Positions 26,197-34,946 of a DNA stretch of 64,000 nt are shown here, piece by piece. The stretch's first letter is position 1. Every line of letters begins with the position of its first letter. Location: positions 367,501 to 431,500 of the forward strand of contig NZ_PHTY01000001.1 in the NCBI RefSeq assembly GCF_002813135.1, in the 5' to 3' direction. The DNA is from Ulvibacter sp. MAR_2010_11 (GTDB taxonomy: Bacteria > Bacteroidota > Bacteroidia > Flavobacteriales > Flavobacteriaceae). The position numbers and the translations under genes were made by a program. The notes under the pieces are model-generated. The model was not told the DNA's origin. It did no database searches and saw only the letters and a list, made by a program, of their open reading frames with translations.

Positions 26197-27195
26197 ATGG
26201 AAAAGAGCATAAAAATTGGAATTAACGGCTTCGGGCGAATTGGTCGCACACTCTTTAGGCTGTTGTTGCATCACCCTTCAATAGAAGTTGTTGCGGTAAA
26301 TGATATTTCAGACACAAAAACCCTAAGTCATTTGTTGAAATACGACAGTATTCACGGAATATTGAGGGAAGAAATTTCCTATTCCGAAAATGAGATTAGC
26401 GTTGCAGGGAAATCGGTTCGTTTCTCTTCGGAACGAAATATAGAAAAAATTAACTGGAGAAATGTAGACATTGTCATTGAGTGTTCCGGGAAATTTAAAA
26501 CCCGGATGCAGCTTGAAAACCATATTAAAAATGGCGGTAAAAAGGTGATTTTATCAGTTCCATCGGTAGACGACAATATAAAAACAGTGGTTCTGGGCGT
26601 AAACGATTCGATTTTAAGTGCCGAAGATACCATCATTTCTAATGCTTCTTGCACCACAAATAATGCCGCTCCCATGCTTAAGATCATCAACGATTTATGT
26701 GGGGTGGAGCAAGCCTATATTACCACTGTACATTCGTATACAACAGATCAAAGTCTGCACGATCAACCGCATAGAGACTTACGTAGGGCACGGGCTGCCG
26801 GACAATCTATTGTTCCTACTACAACAGGGGCTGCAAAAGCCCTCACCAAAATATTCCCGGAATTGGCTTCGGCCATTGGTGGATGTGGTATTCGTGTTCC
26901 GGTGCCCAATGGTTCGCTAACCGACATGACAATAAATGTAAAAAATGAGGTGACTATTGAAGCTATTAATAACGCCTTTAAATTAGCATCAGAAACAAAC
27001 TTAAAAAACATTTTACAGTACACCGAAGACCCAATAGTTTCTATCGATATTGTAGGGAATACACACTCCTGTATTTTTGATGCTGAAATGACTTCGGTAA
27101 TAGGAAAAATGGTGAAAATTATTGGCTGGTATGACAATGAAACAGGTTATTCCTCAAGAATTGTAGATTTAATCCTACAATTTCCACAAAAATAA
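26197..27195 (+). CDS. gap: Glyceraldehyde-3-phosphate dehydrogenase, type I
   Basis: 332-aa NAD(P)-dependent enzyme of glycolysis/gluconeogenesis. NINGFGRIGR-type motif GINGFGRIGRTLFR binds the cofactor; the catalytic cysteine is in ISNASCTTNNAAP; HSYTTDQSLHDQPHRDLRRA and WYDNETGYSSRIVDL are typical. Flavobacteria often have two gap paralogues; whether this one works in glycolysis or gluconeogenesis is not decidable here. Probably an operon with lipA. Confidence 0.95.
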   Translation: MEKSIKIGINGFGRIGRTLFRLLLHHPSIEVVAVNDISDTKTLSHLLKYDSIHGILREEISYSENEISVAGKSVRFSSERNIEKINWRNVDIVIECSGKFKTRMQLENHIKNGGKKVILSVPSVDDNIKTVVLGVNDSILSAEDTIISNASCTTNNAAPMLKIINDLCGVEQAYITTVHSYTTDQSLHDQPHRDLRRARAAGQSIVPTTTGAAKALTKIFPELASAIGGCGIRVPVPNGSLTDMTINVKNEVTIEAINNAFKLASETNLKNILQYTEDPIVSIDIVGNTHSCIFDAEMTSVIGKMVKIIGWYDNETGYSSRIVDLILQFPQK

Positions 27196-27246
27196 TCTTC
27201 GGTATCGAGGAAATGACTATATTTATCGCTGAAGTACATAAGATTA

Positions 27247-29502
27247 ATGACTAGTATCTCATTAAAATACAACATATTACTCCCCGTATTCTGCTGTTTG
27301 TTCCTGTCTCACAACCTTTTGTCACAGAGTGCAAAACAGGATACGATTGCGCTTGTCAAAAAATATCAAACTACAGCAGGAGCAGCTCTAAAGAATCAGG
27401 ATTTTGAGACGGCCATCGTCAACCTGAACAAAGCAAATAAATTTCTTTCCACTTCTACCGATATGATGCTGAAGGCGGAAATCCTTTTAAGTGTTGCCCA
27501 ATTGAACTATTCCCTTCAAAATTTTGATAAGGCGGCTTCCGAAGCCAATAAGGCAATTTTTATCCTCGGTCAAAAAGATGAAGAGGAAAAATTAGCGATT
27601 GCCTACTATCTGTACGGTATTATTTTAACTCAAACAGGCGACTTTGCTAATTCTGAAAAATTTCTAAAAGAATCTGATAAGGTTTTTACCAAACGAAGTG
27701 ATGAAAAAAATCAAGCCAATGTTGTGCTGGCATTGGGGAATCTGGAATTAAAAAAGAAGAATTACAAAATCGCGGTGAACTATTTCGACGCTGCTATTCC
27801 CTTTTTTCAAACAAATAAGCTTCCTTTTTCTGAAGCCAATTCGCACCTCCACAGAGCGGAAGCTTTGTTATATTTACAGCCAGGTGATGTTTCCTACAAC
27901 CCGATGTCGCAGGCCAAGCTTTCATTAGAAAATGCAATAGCGCTTAGTGATGCAAATGGGTATACAAAACTTAAAATAGACAGTTATAAAATTGCTTCCT
28001 ACATAGCCTTGAAACAAAATGATTACATTAAGGCAGAAGCAAATCTCGAAATTTATGAACGCAGAAACGATTCTATTTATCAGGTTTATCTCAATGCAAT
28101 TTCAAAGGGGGTAGATGCCGAAACAAGTGTGGGTGACCTAACCAATATTATCCTTGCTCAGAAAGACGATCTCGATAAAAAACAAAAATCGATTAACTTC
28201 GGTAAGATGACAACAGGCCTGAGTATCGCACTCATAGTAATTTTGTCACTTTTAACGCTTTCTCTTTACAAAAACAACAATTTACGAGCAAAAGCAAACG
28301 AATTGCTGCAGGACAAAAACAACGAACTTTTACTCGCAAAAGAAAAGGCAGAAAAAGCATCTTTGGCAAAAGCACAGTTCTTATCTACAATTACACATGA
28401 ACTGCGAACTCCGTTGTACGCCGTAACCGGTCTTACCCATCTATTAATGGAAGAGAATCCGTTGGCACACCAAAAGGAGCATTTAAATTCGTTAAAATTT
28501 TCGGGGGAATACCTGCTTTCGCTTATTAACAACATACTGGACCTTAACAAGCTGGAAGCCAATAAGGTTGAAATAGAAAAAACTAACTTCTCGTTGAAAA
28601 AACGTATCAACGATGTGCTTATTGCCCTAAAAAAATCTGCAGACGATCGCAAGAACAACCTGCATTTGGAGTACGACGAATCCATTCCCGATAAACTTGT
28701 GGGGGATCCTTTAAAGCTGTCTCAGGTGCTTATCAATTTAATTGGAAACTCAGTCAAGTTTACTCAAAACGGTGATGTTTTTGTTCGCATTGGAAAAATT
28801 GATCAAAAGGGAAATAAAGTATCACTTCATTTTGAAATTGAAGACAATGGAGTTGGAATTTCCAAAAAGAAGCAAAAAAGTATTTTTGAAACTTTCTCTC
28901 AAGCATCGCTTCAAATTAACAGAAAATTTGGCGGAACCGGTCTGGGACTTTCCATTGTGAAAAACCTTCTGGAATTAATGGGAAGCAAGATTCAACTGGA
29001 AAGTCAGTTGGGCAAAGGTTCCAAGTTCTGGTTTAACATCAATTTTGAAGTTTCGGAAGACAGCTCGGATAGTATAAATTCAAATAATATAACCTACGAG
29101 ATCGATTATGACGCGCTTGAAAACAGACGTGTTTTGGTGGTTGAAGACAATAAAATCAACCAAATGATTACTAAAAAGATCCTCGAAAAGAATAAAATGG
29201 TATGTATGGTGGCCGACAATGGGATGGAAGCTATCGAGTTGGTGAAAGAACATAACTTCGATGTAATTTTAATGGATATTCACATGCCGGGAATAAGCGG
29301 AATTGAAGCCACTCAGAAGATTCGTGAATTCAACAAAAAACTCCCAATTATAGCCCTTACGGCAGTCACCATAGATGAAAATCTGGACGATTTCTATCGC
29401 GCCGGATTTAATGAAATTATTCCGAAGCCATTTAAAACTGAAGAGTTTTTCGAAAAAATCTTCCGAACGCTTGCAGGAAGAAAATCTCCGGTAGATAGTT
29501 AA
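27247..29502 (+). CDS. Hybrid sensor histidine kinase with TPR sensor domain
   Basis: 751 aa. Order: signal peptide (to about 26), TPR-type helical repeats (about 30-290) in the periplasm, one TM helix (about 320-340), short coiled coil, HisKA with the phospho-acceptor H384 in FLSTITHELRTP, HATPase_c (NLIGNSVKFTQNG, EDNGVGISKKKQ, GTGLGLSIV), and a C-terminal receiver domain with D677 (VILMDIHMPG). A hybrid kinase without DNA-binding domain must pass the phosphate to another protein; no partner is adjacent. TPR-HK architecture is common in Bacteroidota. Convergent with lpxK, overlapping it by 4 nt. Confidence 0.94.
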   Translation: MTSISLKYNILLPVFCCLFLSHNLLSQSAKQDTIALVKKYQTTAGAALKNQDFETAIVNLNKANKFLSTSTDMMLKAEILLSVAQLNYSLQNFDKAASEANKAIFILGQKDEEEKLAIAYYLYGIILTQTGDFANSEKFLKESDKVFTKRSDEKNQANVVLALGNLELKKKNYKIAVNYFDAAIPFFQTNKLPFSEANSHLHRAEALLYLQPGDVSYNPMSQAKLSLENAIALSDANGYTKLKIDSYKIASYIALKQNDYIKAEANLEIYERRNDSIYQVYLNAISKGVDAETSVGDLTNIILAQKDDLDKKQKSINFGKMTTGLSIALIVILSLLTLSLYKNNNLRAKANELLQDKNNELLLAKEKAEKASLAKAQFLSTITHELRTPLYAVTGLTHLLMEENPLAHQKEHLNSLKFSGEYLLSLINNILDLNKLEANKVEIEKTNFSLKKRINDVLIALKKSADDRKNNLHLEYDESIPDKLVGDPLKLSQVLINLIGNSVKFTQNGDVFVRIGKIDQKGNKVSLHFEIEDNGVGISKKKQKSIFETFSQASLQINRKFGGTGLGLSIVKNLLELMGSKIQLESQLGKGSKFWFNINFEVSEDSSDSINSNNITYEIDYDALENRRVLVVEDNKINQMITKKILEKNKMVCMVADNGMEAIELVKEHNFDVILMDIHMPGISGIEATQKIREFNKKLPIIALTAVTIDENLDDFYRAGFNEIIPKPFKTEEFFEKIFRTLAGRKSPVDS

Positions 29503-30512
29503 TTGTAGCGGTGCTTGTCTATAGCATCAAAAATGGTTTCCACAAAGAATTCCTCCTGCTCATTTAAAATCACCGTTTTTATAGGCAAATAATACAATGC
29601 GAACTTTTCCAATTTCGGCTGTAGCCGCATATAGTCCTTTTCGGTTGTAAGTACGATTTCCTTTTTCTTTAACTTCTCAATAGTAGCATCGCTAAAATCG
29701 TGGTGATCGGGAAATTTTTCGTGCGTAAATACAAACTGTTTTCGCGTAAGAAAATCTACCAGAGGCTTCGGATTTGCAATTCCGGTTACCAGCGTAAACG
29801 GTTTGTTTCTTAGGTAGTCCAAAGATTGAATTTCAGCTTTACCATAAATAGAATCATCGTATCCTATCCGGGAAAAATAGATTTTTTGATGCGGCTTCAA
29901 ATCCATCCGAAACTGAATTTCCTGCAATTTCGCATATGCCACTCCTTCAGGGCATTTGGTAACCACAATAATATCTGCTCTGTCGGCGCCGCTTCGGAAT
30001 TCACGTAAATTTCCGGTTGGCAGCATATAATCTTCAATGTATAGATCGGGAAAAGAAGTTAAAAGAATAGTGGTCGATGCCTTCACTTTTCGGTGCTGAA
30101 AGGCGTCATCCAACAATATTATATCTGCTCGTTTTTGCAATTTTTCAATGCCTTCTCTCCTATCGGCACAAACGGCTACAATACTTTCGGGAAAATTCTG
30201 TTTCATTTGAAGCGGTTCATCTCCTACTTCCCAAGCGCTACTGTTTAGTGAAACCTCACGATAACCCTTTGTTTTACGCTTGTAACCCCTACTCAAAACT
30301 GCCACCTTGTATTCATCCATTAAAAAAGAAGCCAAATACTGTATCATGGGAGATTTACCGGTTCCTCCTGTCGATAAATTCCCCACACAGATGATTGGTA
30401 TTTTATAGGTGCGGCTTTCCAACCAACCCTTATTGTAGGCATAATTTCGCAAGGCGGTAATTCCTCCGTATAAAATTGCAAAAGGAAAAAGGAGTTTGCG
30501 TAGTAACTTCAT
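29499..30512 (-). CDS. lpxK: Tetraacyldisaccharide 4'-kinase
   Basis: 337-aa inner-membrane-associated kinase that phosphorylates the lipid A disaccharide at 4'. P-loop CVGNLSTGGTGKSPMIQYLA; ILLDDAFQHRKVKAST and TTEKDYMRL are characteristic. An N-terminal hydrophobic helix (about 5-20) anchors it. Length matches the family. Divergent from the Nif3-like gene across 123 nt that contain a 19-bp palindrome. Confidence 0.96.
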   Translation of the reverse strand: MKLLRKLLFPFAILYGGITALRNYAYNKGWLESRTYKIPIICVGNLSTGGTGKSPMIQYLASFLMDEYKVAVLSRGYKRKTKGYREVSLNSSAWEVGDEPLQMKQNFPESIVAVCADRREGIEKLQKRADIILLDDAFQHRKVKASTTILLTSFPDLYIEDYMLPTGNLREFRSGADRADIIVVTKCPEGVAYAKLQEIQFRMDLKPHQKIYFSRIGYDDSIYGKAEIQSLDYLRNKPFTLVTGIANPKPLVDFLTRKQFVFTHEKFPDHHDFSDATIEKLKKKEIVLTTEKDYMRLQPKLEKFALYYLPIKTVILNEQEEFFVETIFDAIDKHRYN

Positions 30513-30555
30513 GCAACGAAAGTACTAATTCCCAACAAAACGTAAATCGCTTTGG

Positions 30556-30574
30556 TATTATTTCAGAAATAATA
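30556..30574. promoter_or_regulatory. Perfect 19-bp palindrome between lpxK and the Nif3-like gene
   Basis: TATTATTTC and GAAATAATA are exact inverted arms around one central A. It lies 43 nt from the lpxK start and 61 nt from the Nif3-like start, a position suited to a dimeric repressor or activator. The regulator is unknown; an AT-rich palindrome could also be chance. Confidence 0.4.
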
Positions 30575-30635
30575 ACTGAAACTAATTAGTTTTCAACTAA
30601 CAATCATAATCTTATCTTTACCAAAATTAATTTAT

Positions 30636-31751
30636 ATGAAGGTAAAAGAAGTTGTACAGCTACTGGAAGATTTTGCTCCACTGAGCTATGCTGAAGATTT
30701 TGACAACACCGGACTTTTAGTTGGTAATTCTGAAGTTGATGTCACAGGTATTTTGGTGACATTAGACACCTTGGAAAGTGTTGTAGATGAAGCCATTTCG
30801 ACCAATTGTAACTTAATTTTTAGTTTTCACCCCATTGTTTTTTCAGGATTAAAAAAAATTACCGGAAAAACCTATGTAGAGCGTGTAGTAGAAAAAGCCA
30901 TTAAAAACGATATCGCATTGTTTGCGATTCACACAGCATTGGACAACTCATGGAATGGCGTAAATGCTATGATTTGTGAAAAACTAAATCTTACCAATAA
31001 GCACATTCTTCTTCCACAAAAGGGAACCATAAAAAAGTTAATCACTTTCGTGCCTGTCACCGAAGCCGAAAAAGTACGCGAGGCACTGTTTGCAGTAGGT
31101 GCGGGGGAAATTGGCAATTATTCCAATTGTAGTTTTTCACTTAAAGGAACAGGCAGTTTCCACGGAAATGAAGCTTCCAACCCAAAAATCGGGGAGCGAG
31201 GCATGACTCATTTTGAAGAAGAAATACAAATTGGAGTTACATTTCAGAAGCACTTAGAGAAGGCTGTACTGAAAGCGCTATCACAGTCGCATCCCTATGA
31301 AGAAGTCGCCTACGAGATTACAACTCTCGAAAATACCAATCAGCATATTGGCATGGGAATGGTTGGGGAATTACAAACTCCTCTCTCTGAAAAAGCTTTT
31401 TTACAGCATCTTAAAAAGACCATGAATACACAGAGTATAAGGCATTCTGCCTTCCTGAATAAAAACATAAAAAAAGTAGCCGTTTTGGGAGGAAGTGGAA
31501 GTTTTGCTATAGAAGCTGCCAAACAAGCGGGAGCCGATGTTTTTGTAAGCGCCGACTTTAAATACCACGACTTTTTTAAGGCCGAAAAATCGATTCTTTT
31601 GGCCGATATCGGGCATTACGAAAGTGAACAATACACAAAAGACTTATTAGTTGCCGTGCTTAACAAAAAAATCACTAATTTTGCACCTGCTTTATCGGCA
31701 GCTAGAGTCGTTAAATCAGAAATAAATACCAATCCTATTAGCTATTTTTAA
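30636..31751 (+). CDS. Nif3-like dinuclear metal centre protein
   Basis: 371-aa Nif3/YbgI/YqfO family protein, annotated elsewhere as GTP cyclohydrolase 1 type 2. The N-terminal part (LEDFAPLSYAEDFDNTGLLV, FSFHPIVFSGLKKI, FAIHTALDN) and the C-terminal part (GGSGSFAIEAAKQAGADVFV, DIGHYESEQ) supply His/Asp/Glu ligands of the di-metal site. A central PII-like insert (about residues 125-235) marks the long form. True function uncertain. It is separated from the coiled-coil protein gene by 3 nt; this pairing recurs in Bacteroidota. Confidence 0.92.
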   Translation: MKVKEVVQLLEDFAPLSYAEDFDNTGLLVGNSEVDVTGILVTLDTLESVVDEAISTNCNLIFSFHPIVFSGLKKITGKTYVERVVEKAIKNDIALFAIHTALDNSWNGVNAMICEKLNLTNKHILLPQKGTIKKLITFVPVTEAEKVREALFAVGAGEIGNYSNCSFSLKGTGSFHGNEASNPKIGERGMTHFEEEIQIGVTFQKHLEKAVLKALSQSHPYEEVAYEITTLENTNQHIGMGMVGELQTPLSEKAFLQHLKKTMNTQSIRHSAFLNKNIKKVAVLGGSGSFAIEAAKQAGADVFVSADFKYHDFFKAEKSILLADIGHYESEQYTKDLLVAVLNKKITNFAPALSAARVVKSEINTNPISYF

Positions 31752-31754
31752 AAT

Positions 31755-32537
31755 ATGGCAACAAAAACAGAACATACTGTAGAAGAGAAGTTAAGAGCAC
31801 TATTCGATTTACAATTAATCGATTCACGCATTGACGAAATTCGAAATGTACGTGGAGAGCTTCCATTGGAAGTTGAAGATTTAGAAGATGAAGTAGCAGG
31901 AATGAATACGCGTCTTGAAAAATTGAAAACAGATCTTGGGGTGATTGAAGATGAGATTAAGGGAAAGAAAAACCTTATTGAAGAGGCCAAAGGTCTTATC
32001 AAAAAATACACTACTCAGCAAGACAATGTTCGTAACAACCGTGAATACAATTCACTAAGTAAGGAGGTTGAATTTCAAGAATTAGAAATTCAATTGGCCG
32101 AAAAACACATCAAAGAATTTAAAGCACAGATCGAGCAGAAGAAAGTTGTTATCGACGAAACTAAAGGACGATTAACAGAGCGTCAGGATCACTTAAAGCA
32201 CAAGCAAGGTGAGTTGGACGAAATCCTTTCAGAAACCGAAAAAGAAGAAAAAGCACTTATAAAGAAATCGGAAGATTTCGAAAAGCAAATCGAAGAGCGC
32301 TTGGTAAAAGCATACAAACGTATTAGAACCAATGTAAAAAATGGTCTTGCGGTTGTAGCGGTTGAGCGTGGTGCTTCGGGAGGTTCCTTTTTTACCATTC
32401 CACCTCAAGTACAGATGGAAATTGCATCGCGTAAAAAAATTATTACCGATGAGCACAGCGGACGAATTTTGGTAGACCCGGAATTGGCCACTGAAGAAAA
32501 AGAAAAAATGGAGAAGCTTTTTGCCAAAGTAAAATAA
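31755..32537 (+). CDS. Coiled-coil protein of the C4 zinc-ribbon (zf-RING_7) family without its cysteines
   Basis: 260 aa: a long N-terminal coiled coil (about 10-185) and a C-terminal domain that aligns with the zf-RING_7 ribbon (ERGASGGSFFTIPPQ ... DEHSGRILVD). In the family the ribbon normally reads CGGC ... CESCGRIL; here the four Cys positions are S, S, D and S, so zinc cannot be bound in the usual way. As I recall, flavobacterial relatives share this loss. Proposed to bind nucleic acid or act as a partner of the Nif3-like protein, with which it forms a tight operon. A terminator follows. Confidence 0.85.
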   Translation: MATKTEHTVEEKLRALFDLQLIDSRIDEIRNVRGELPLEVEDLEDEVAGMNTRLEKLKTDLGVIEDEIKGKKNLIEEAKGLIKKYTTQQDNVRNNREYNSLSKEVEFQELEIQLAEKHIKEFKAQIEQKKVVIDETKGRLTERQDHLKHKQGELDEILSETEKEEKALIKKSEDFEKQIEERLVKAYKRIRTNVKNGLAVVAVERGASGGSFFTIPPQVQMEIASRKKIITDEHSGRILVDPELATEEKEKMEKLFAKVK

Positions 32538-32558
32538 AGACTTCCCAAAAATTATAAC

Positions 32559-32589
32559 AAAGCCTTCACACCATGTGAGGGCTTTTTTT
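32559..32589 (+). terminator. Intrinsic terminator after the Nif3-like operon
   Basis: AAAGCC-TCACA and TGTGA-GGCTTT arms with short loop, followed by T7. Confidence 0.88.
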
Positions 32590-32645
32590 GTTAGCTTCCC
32601 TGAAAGGATTTCGACTCTTTTTCGACAGCCTTAAAAATTCAAATT

Positions 32646-33329
32646 ATGAAAAATCACATCCTCTTATTTATATCTGTCATATTGGTCACCTTATCGGGAT
32701 CCTGTAAACCTTCCAATGAAAAAAATAAGGTAGAAGAAGCAATGGCCCAAAAGGAAATTGCGCCCATTGAGGTTGAATCCATTAACGGTATGAAACGTGC
32801 CTATTTCGCTAGCGGCTGTTTCTGGTGTGTGGAAGCTGTTTACGAAAGTGTAAAAGGTGTAAAAGAAGTGATTTCAGGATATAGCGGAGGACACACTCAA
32901 AACCCTACGTATGAAAGCAGCAATACAGGCCGGACAGGTCACGCAGAGGCTGTTGAGGTAATTTACGACCCAAAGATTGTAAGTTTTGCAACACTGGTCG
33001 ATGTGTATTTCGGGTCCCAGAATGTGACTCAGGTAAACGGACAAGGCCCGGACAGAGGATCTCAATATCGTTCGATTATCTTTTATCAAACCAATGAAGA
33101 AAAAAGCATAATTGATAAGAAAATTGCGTTGTTAAATGAAGCTTTGGGAAATCAGAAAGTAGCGGCACAGGTGCTTCCCTTTCAAAAATTTTGGGATGCC
33201 GAAGGATATCACCAGGATTACGAAAAACTAAATCCGAACAACCCATACATTCAAAATGTGTCCATTCCCAGATTGCGAAAATTTCAGGAGAAATTTCCGG
33301 AGTTGCTAAAAGAAACAGCCGGGCATTAA
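32646..33329 (+). CDS. msrA: Peptide methionine-(S)-sulfoxide reductase, lipoprotein form
   Basis: 227-aa repair enzyme reducing methionine-S-sulfoxide in proteins. The catalytic motif is GCFWCVEAVY; GYSGGHTQNPTYE, GHAEAVEV and YQTNEEK... are typical. The N-terminus has a lipobox (LSGSC, Cys20), so this copy is exported and membrane-anchored, serving periplasmic or outer-membrane proteins. Its stop codon abuts the stop of the convergent methyltransferase gene without a gap. Confidence 0.96.
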   Translation: MKNHILLFISVILVTLSGSCKPSNEKNKVEEAMAQKEIAPIEVESINGMKRAYFASGCFWCVEAVYESVKGVKEVISGYSGGHTQNPTYESSNTGRTGHAEAVEVIYDPKIVSFATLVDVYFGSQNVTQVNGQGPDRGSQYRSIIFYQTNEEKSIIDKKIALLNEALGNQKVAAQVLPFQKFWDAEGYHQDYEKLNPNNPYIQNVSIPRLRKFQEKFPELLKETAGH

Positions 33330-34136
33330 TTATTGCAAAGGTTTTACTGCCTTAATTTCAAAGATTAGAGGATATTGTTTGAAGGGAAGTTCGAACAATC
33401 CATTTGGATTTTCTTCTAATCCGGGAAAGATATTATAGGGCGACGCATCGTGTTCTTGTAAGAAATCAATTTGCAGACCGGCGTCACTTAACGAAGTAAT
33501 TATTTCACCCAGACCATGATTCCAGCCGTATTCCTTACTGGTTATTTTGGCATTTTTATCGGCATAACTTCCTTCGTATTCTTCATAAATTGCATCCTTT
33601 TGCTGATAACCGTACTTTAATTGTGGGGGGGAAACTGTATAATCGAACATCCAGGCAATAGGATGAAATTCGACAATATAAAACATGCCGCCGGGTTTTA
33701 AGCGTTCAGAAATCATTTGGGCCCAGGGTTTCAAATCGGGCAACCATCCAATGGTACCGTAACTGGTAATTACAATATCGAAAGTTTCTTCTATATATAA
33801 AGAAGTGTCGAGCACATTGCAACATACAAAGCGGGCATCGAGATGTAATTCGGTATTTAATTTTCCGGCCAAGGAGATTGCTACTTCCGAAATATCTACT
33901 CCCGTACATTTGGCTCCCATTCTACTCAAGCTTAACGTATCCTGTCCAAAATGGCATTGCAAATGCAATACGGATTTTCCTGTAATTGCACCTAGTGCTT
34001 CCAGTTCATAGCTATGTAAGGAAGTGACTCCTTTTTTAAATTTCTCCAAATTATAAAAATTGCTGGCAGCATGTATAGCAACGCGTTTGTTCCAGGTGTC
34101 TTTATTAATTTCGAAAGCTTTATTTACATCCATCAT
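33330..34136 (-). CDS. Class I SAM-dependent methyltransferase
   Basis: 268-aa cytoplasmic protein. Motif I VLHLQCHFGQDTLSLSRMGA and GVDISEVAI bind SAM; FDIVITSYGTIGWLPDL and GGMFYIVEFHP are motifs IV and V. The conserved N-terminal NKDTWNKRVAIHA and the C-terminal GLGEIITSLSDAGLQIDFL place it in a family of unassigned bacterial small-molecule methyltransferases. Substrate unknown; no pathway genes nearby. Confidence 0.88.
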   Translation of the reverse strand: MMDVNKAFEINKDTWNKRVAIHAASNFYNLEKFKKGVTSLHSYELEALGAITGKSVLHLQCHFGQDTLSLSRMGAKCTGVDISEVAISLAGKLNTELHLDARFVCCNVLDTSLYIEETFDIVITSYGTIGWLPDLKPWAQMISERLKPGGMFYIVEFHPIAWMFDYTVSPPQLKYGYQQKDAIYEEYEGSYADKNAKITSKEYGWNHGLGEIITSLSDAGLQIDFLQEHDASPYNIFPGLEENPNGLFELPFKQYPLIFEIKAVKPLQ

Positions 34137-34276
34137 ACTAATTTTTTACTTAACATAAACACTTGCAATATGAGTTTGATACAATTTTAACACTTGAGGT
34201 TAATTATGGTTAAACTTTTCATCAAATTTATTAAAAGTTGATACTTTAGAACTACTAATTATAAAAACCATTCATT

Positions 34277-34435
34277 ATGAGAGATTTAATTTGGTTAATC
34301 GTTGTCATCTTACTAGTTGGCTGGCTTATTGGATATTTCGGATTCGGCGATGCCGTTGGAAGTCTTATCCATATTCTATTGGTCTTAGCTATTATTGGTA
34401 TTCTATACCGATTGGCAACAGGACGTAAGCCGTGA
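34277..34435 (+). CDS. Small two-helix membrane protein (Lmo0937/DUF5670 type)
   Basis: 52 aa: two hydrophobic helices (LIWLIVVILLVGWLIGYF and LIHILLVLAIIGILYRL) joined by a short loop, ending in a basic tail. Length and pattern match the Lmo0937-type small membrane proteins that are widespread and often stress-induced; no function is established. The ATG is preceded by an A/T-rich leader. The lipoprotein gene 34469-34600 follows after 33 nt, likely on the same transcript. Confidence 0.8.
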   Translation: MRDLIWLIVVILLVGWLIGYFGFGDAVGSLIHILLVLAIIGILYRLATGRKP

Positions 34436-34468
34436 AAAACGTAAAATAAACACTTAAAGCAATTTATT

Positions 34469-34600
34469 ATGAAAAAAGTAATTTTGGTACTCTTTGCAGC
34501 AGGTTTACTTGCCACCAGTTTTACCAGTTGTCGCGAAAAAGAATCTGTTGGTGATAAAATTGAAGATGTCGCTGATGATGTTGAAGATGCTGTAGATTAG
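34469..34600 (+). CDS. Small lipoprotein with an acidic tail
   Basis: 43 aa: signal peptide MKKVILVLFAAGLLATSFTS with lipobox TSC (Cys21), then 22 mostly charged residues (REKESVGDKIEDVADDVEDA). After cleavage it would be a lipidated acidic peptide of about 23 residues. Similar tiny entericidin-like lipoproteins occur in many bacteria; function here unknown. It shares a transcript end with the 52-aa membrane protein gene, before a bidirectional hairpin. Confidence 0.72.
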   Translation: MKKVILVLFAAGLLATSFTSCREKESVGDKIEDVADDVEDAVD

Positions 34601-34620
34601 TTTTTAATCTGCAGCAAAGT

Positions 34621-34654
34621 AAACGCCCTTTTAGTTTAGTTTAAAAGGGCGTTT
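34621..34654. terminator. Bidirectional hairpin between convergent genes
   Basis: AAACGCCCTTTTA and TAAAAGGGCGTTT are perfect 13-bp arms around an 8-nt loop. T-runs on both sides are short. It overlaps the GNAT stop codon by 2 nt, so it serves mainly the plus-strand small genes. Confidence 0.75.
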
Positions 34655-34946
34655 ATACATTATAGCCTTTTGCTAAAATTTCCTTCCACTCCGGATGTCT
34701 TTTTACATATGCTGCCACAAAAGGACAAAGAGGCACCAGTTTATTTCCTTCTTCCTTTATTTGTATGAGAACTTGTTTGACCATTGAGGAGGCGATTCCT
34801 TTTCCTTCCAATTCTTTAGGAACTTCGGTATGGGTTAAATAAACACTTTCCTGCGCTCGAATGTATTCAATGAAAGCTGTTTTTCCTTCAACCTTAGTTT
34901 CAAATCGTTTCTTGTCTTTATTTTCTGAAATGCTTACATCCATCAT
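34653..34946 (-). CDS. Small GNAT N-acetyltransferase (NATD1/YidJ type)
   Basis: 97 aa. The pattern is that of the minimal GNAT of the NATD1-like family: ITHTEVPKELEGKGIASSMVKQV (acetyl-CoA loop; here LTHTEVPKELEGKGIASSM) followed by LVPLCPFVAAYVKRHPEW, where the Cys-Pro-Phe segment is typical. Substrate unknown. Its start overlaps the stop of the CDGSH gene, so the two form an operon. Confidence 0.9.
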   Translation of the reverse strand: MMDVSISENKDKKRFETKVEGKTAFIEYIRAQESVYLTHTEVPKELEGKGIASSMVKQVLIQIKEEGNKLVPLCPFVAAYVKRHPEWKEILAKGYNV

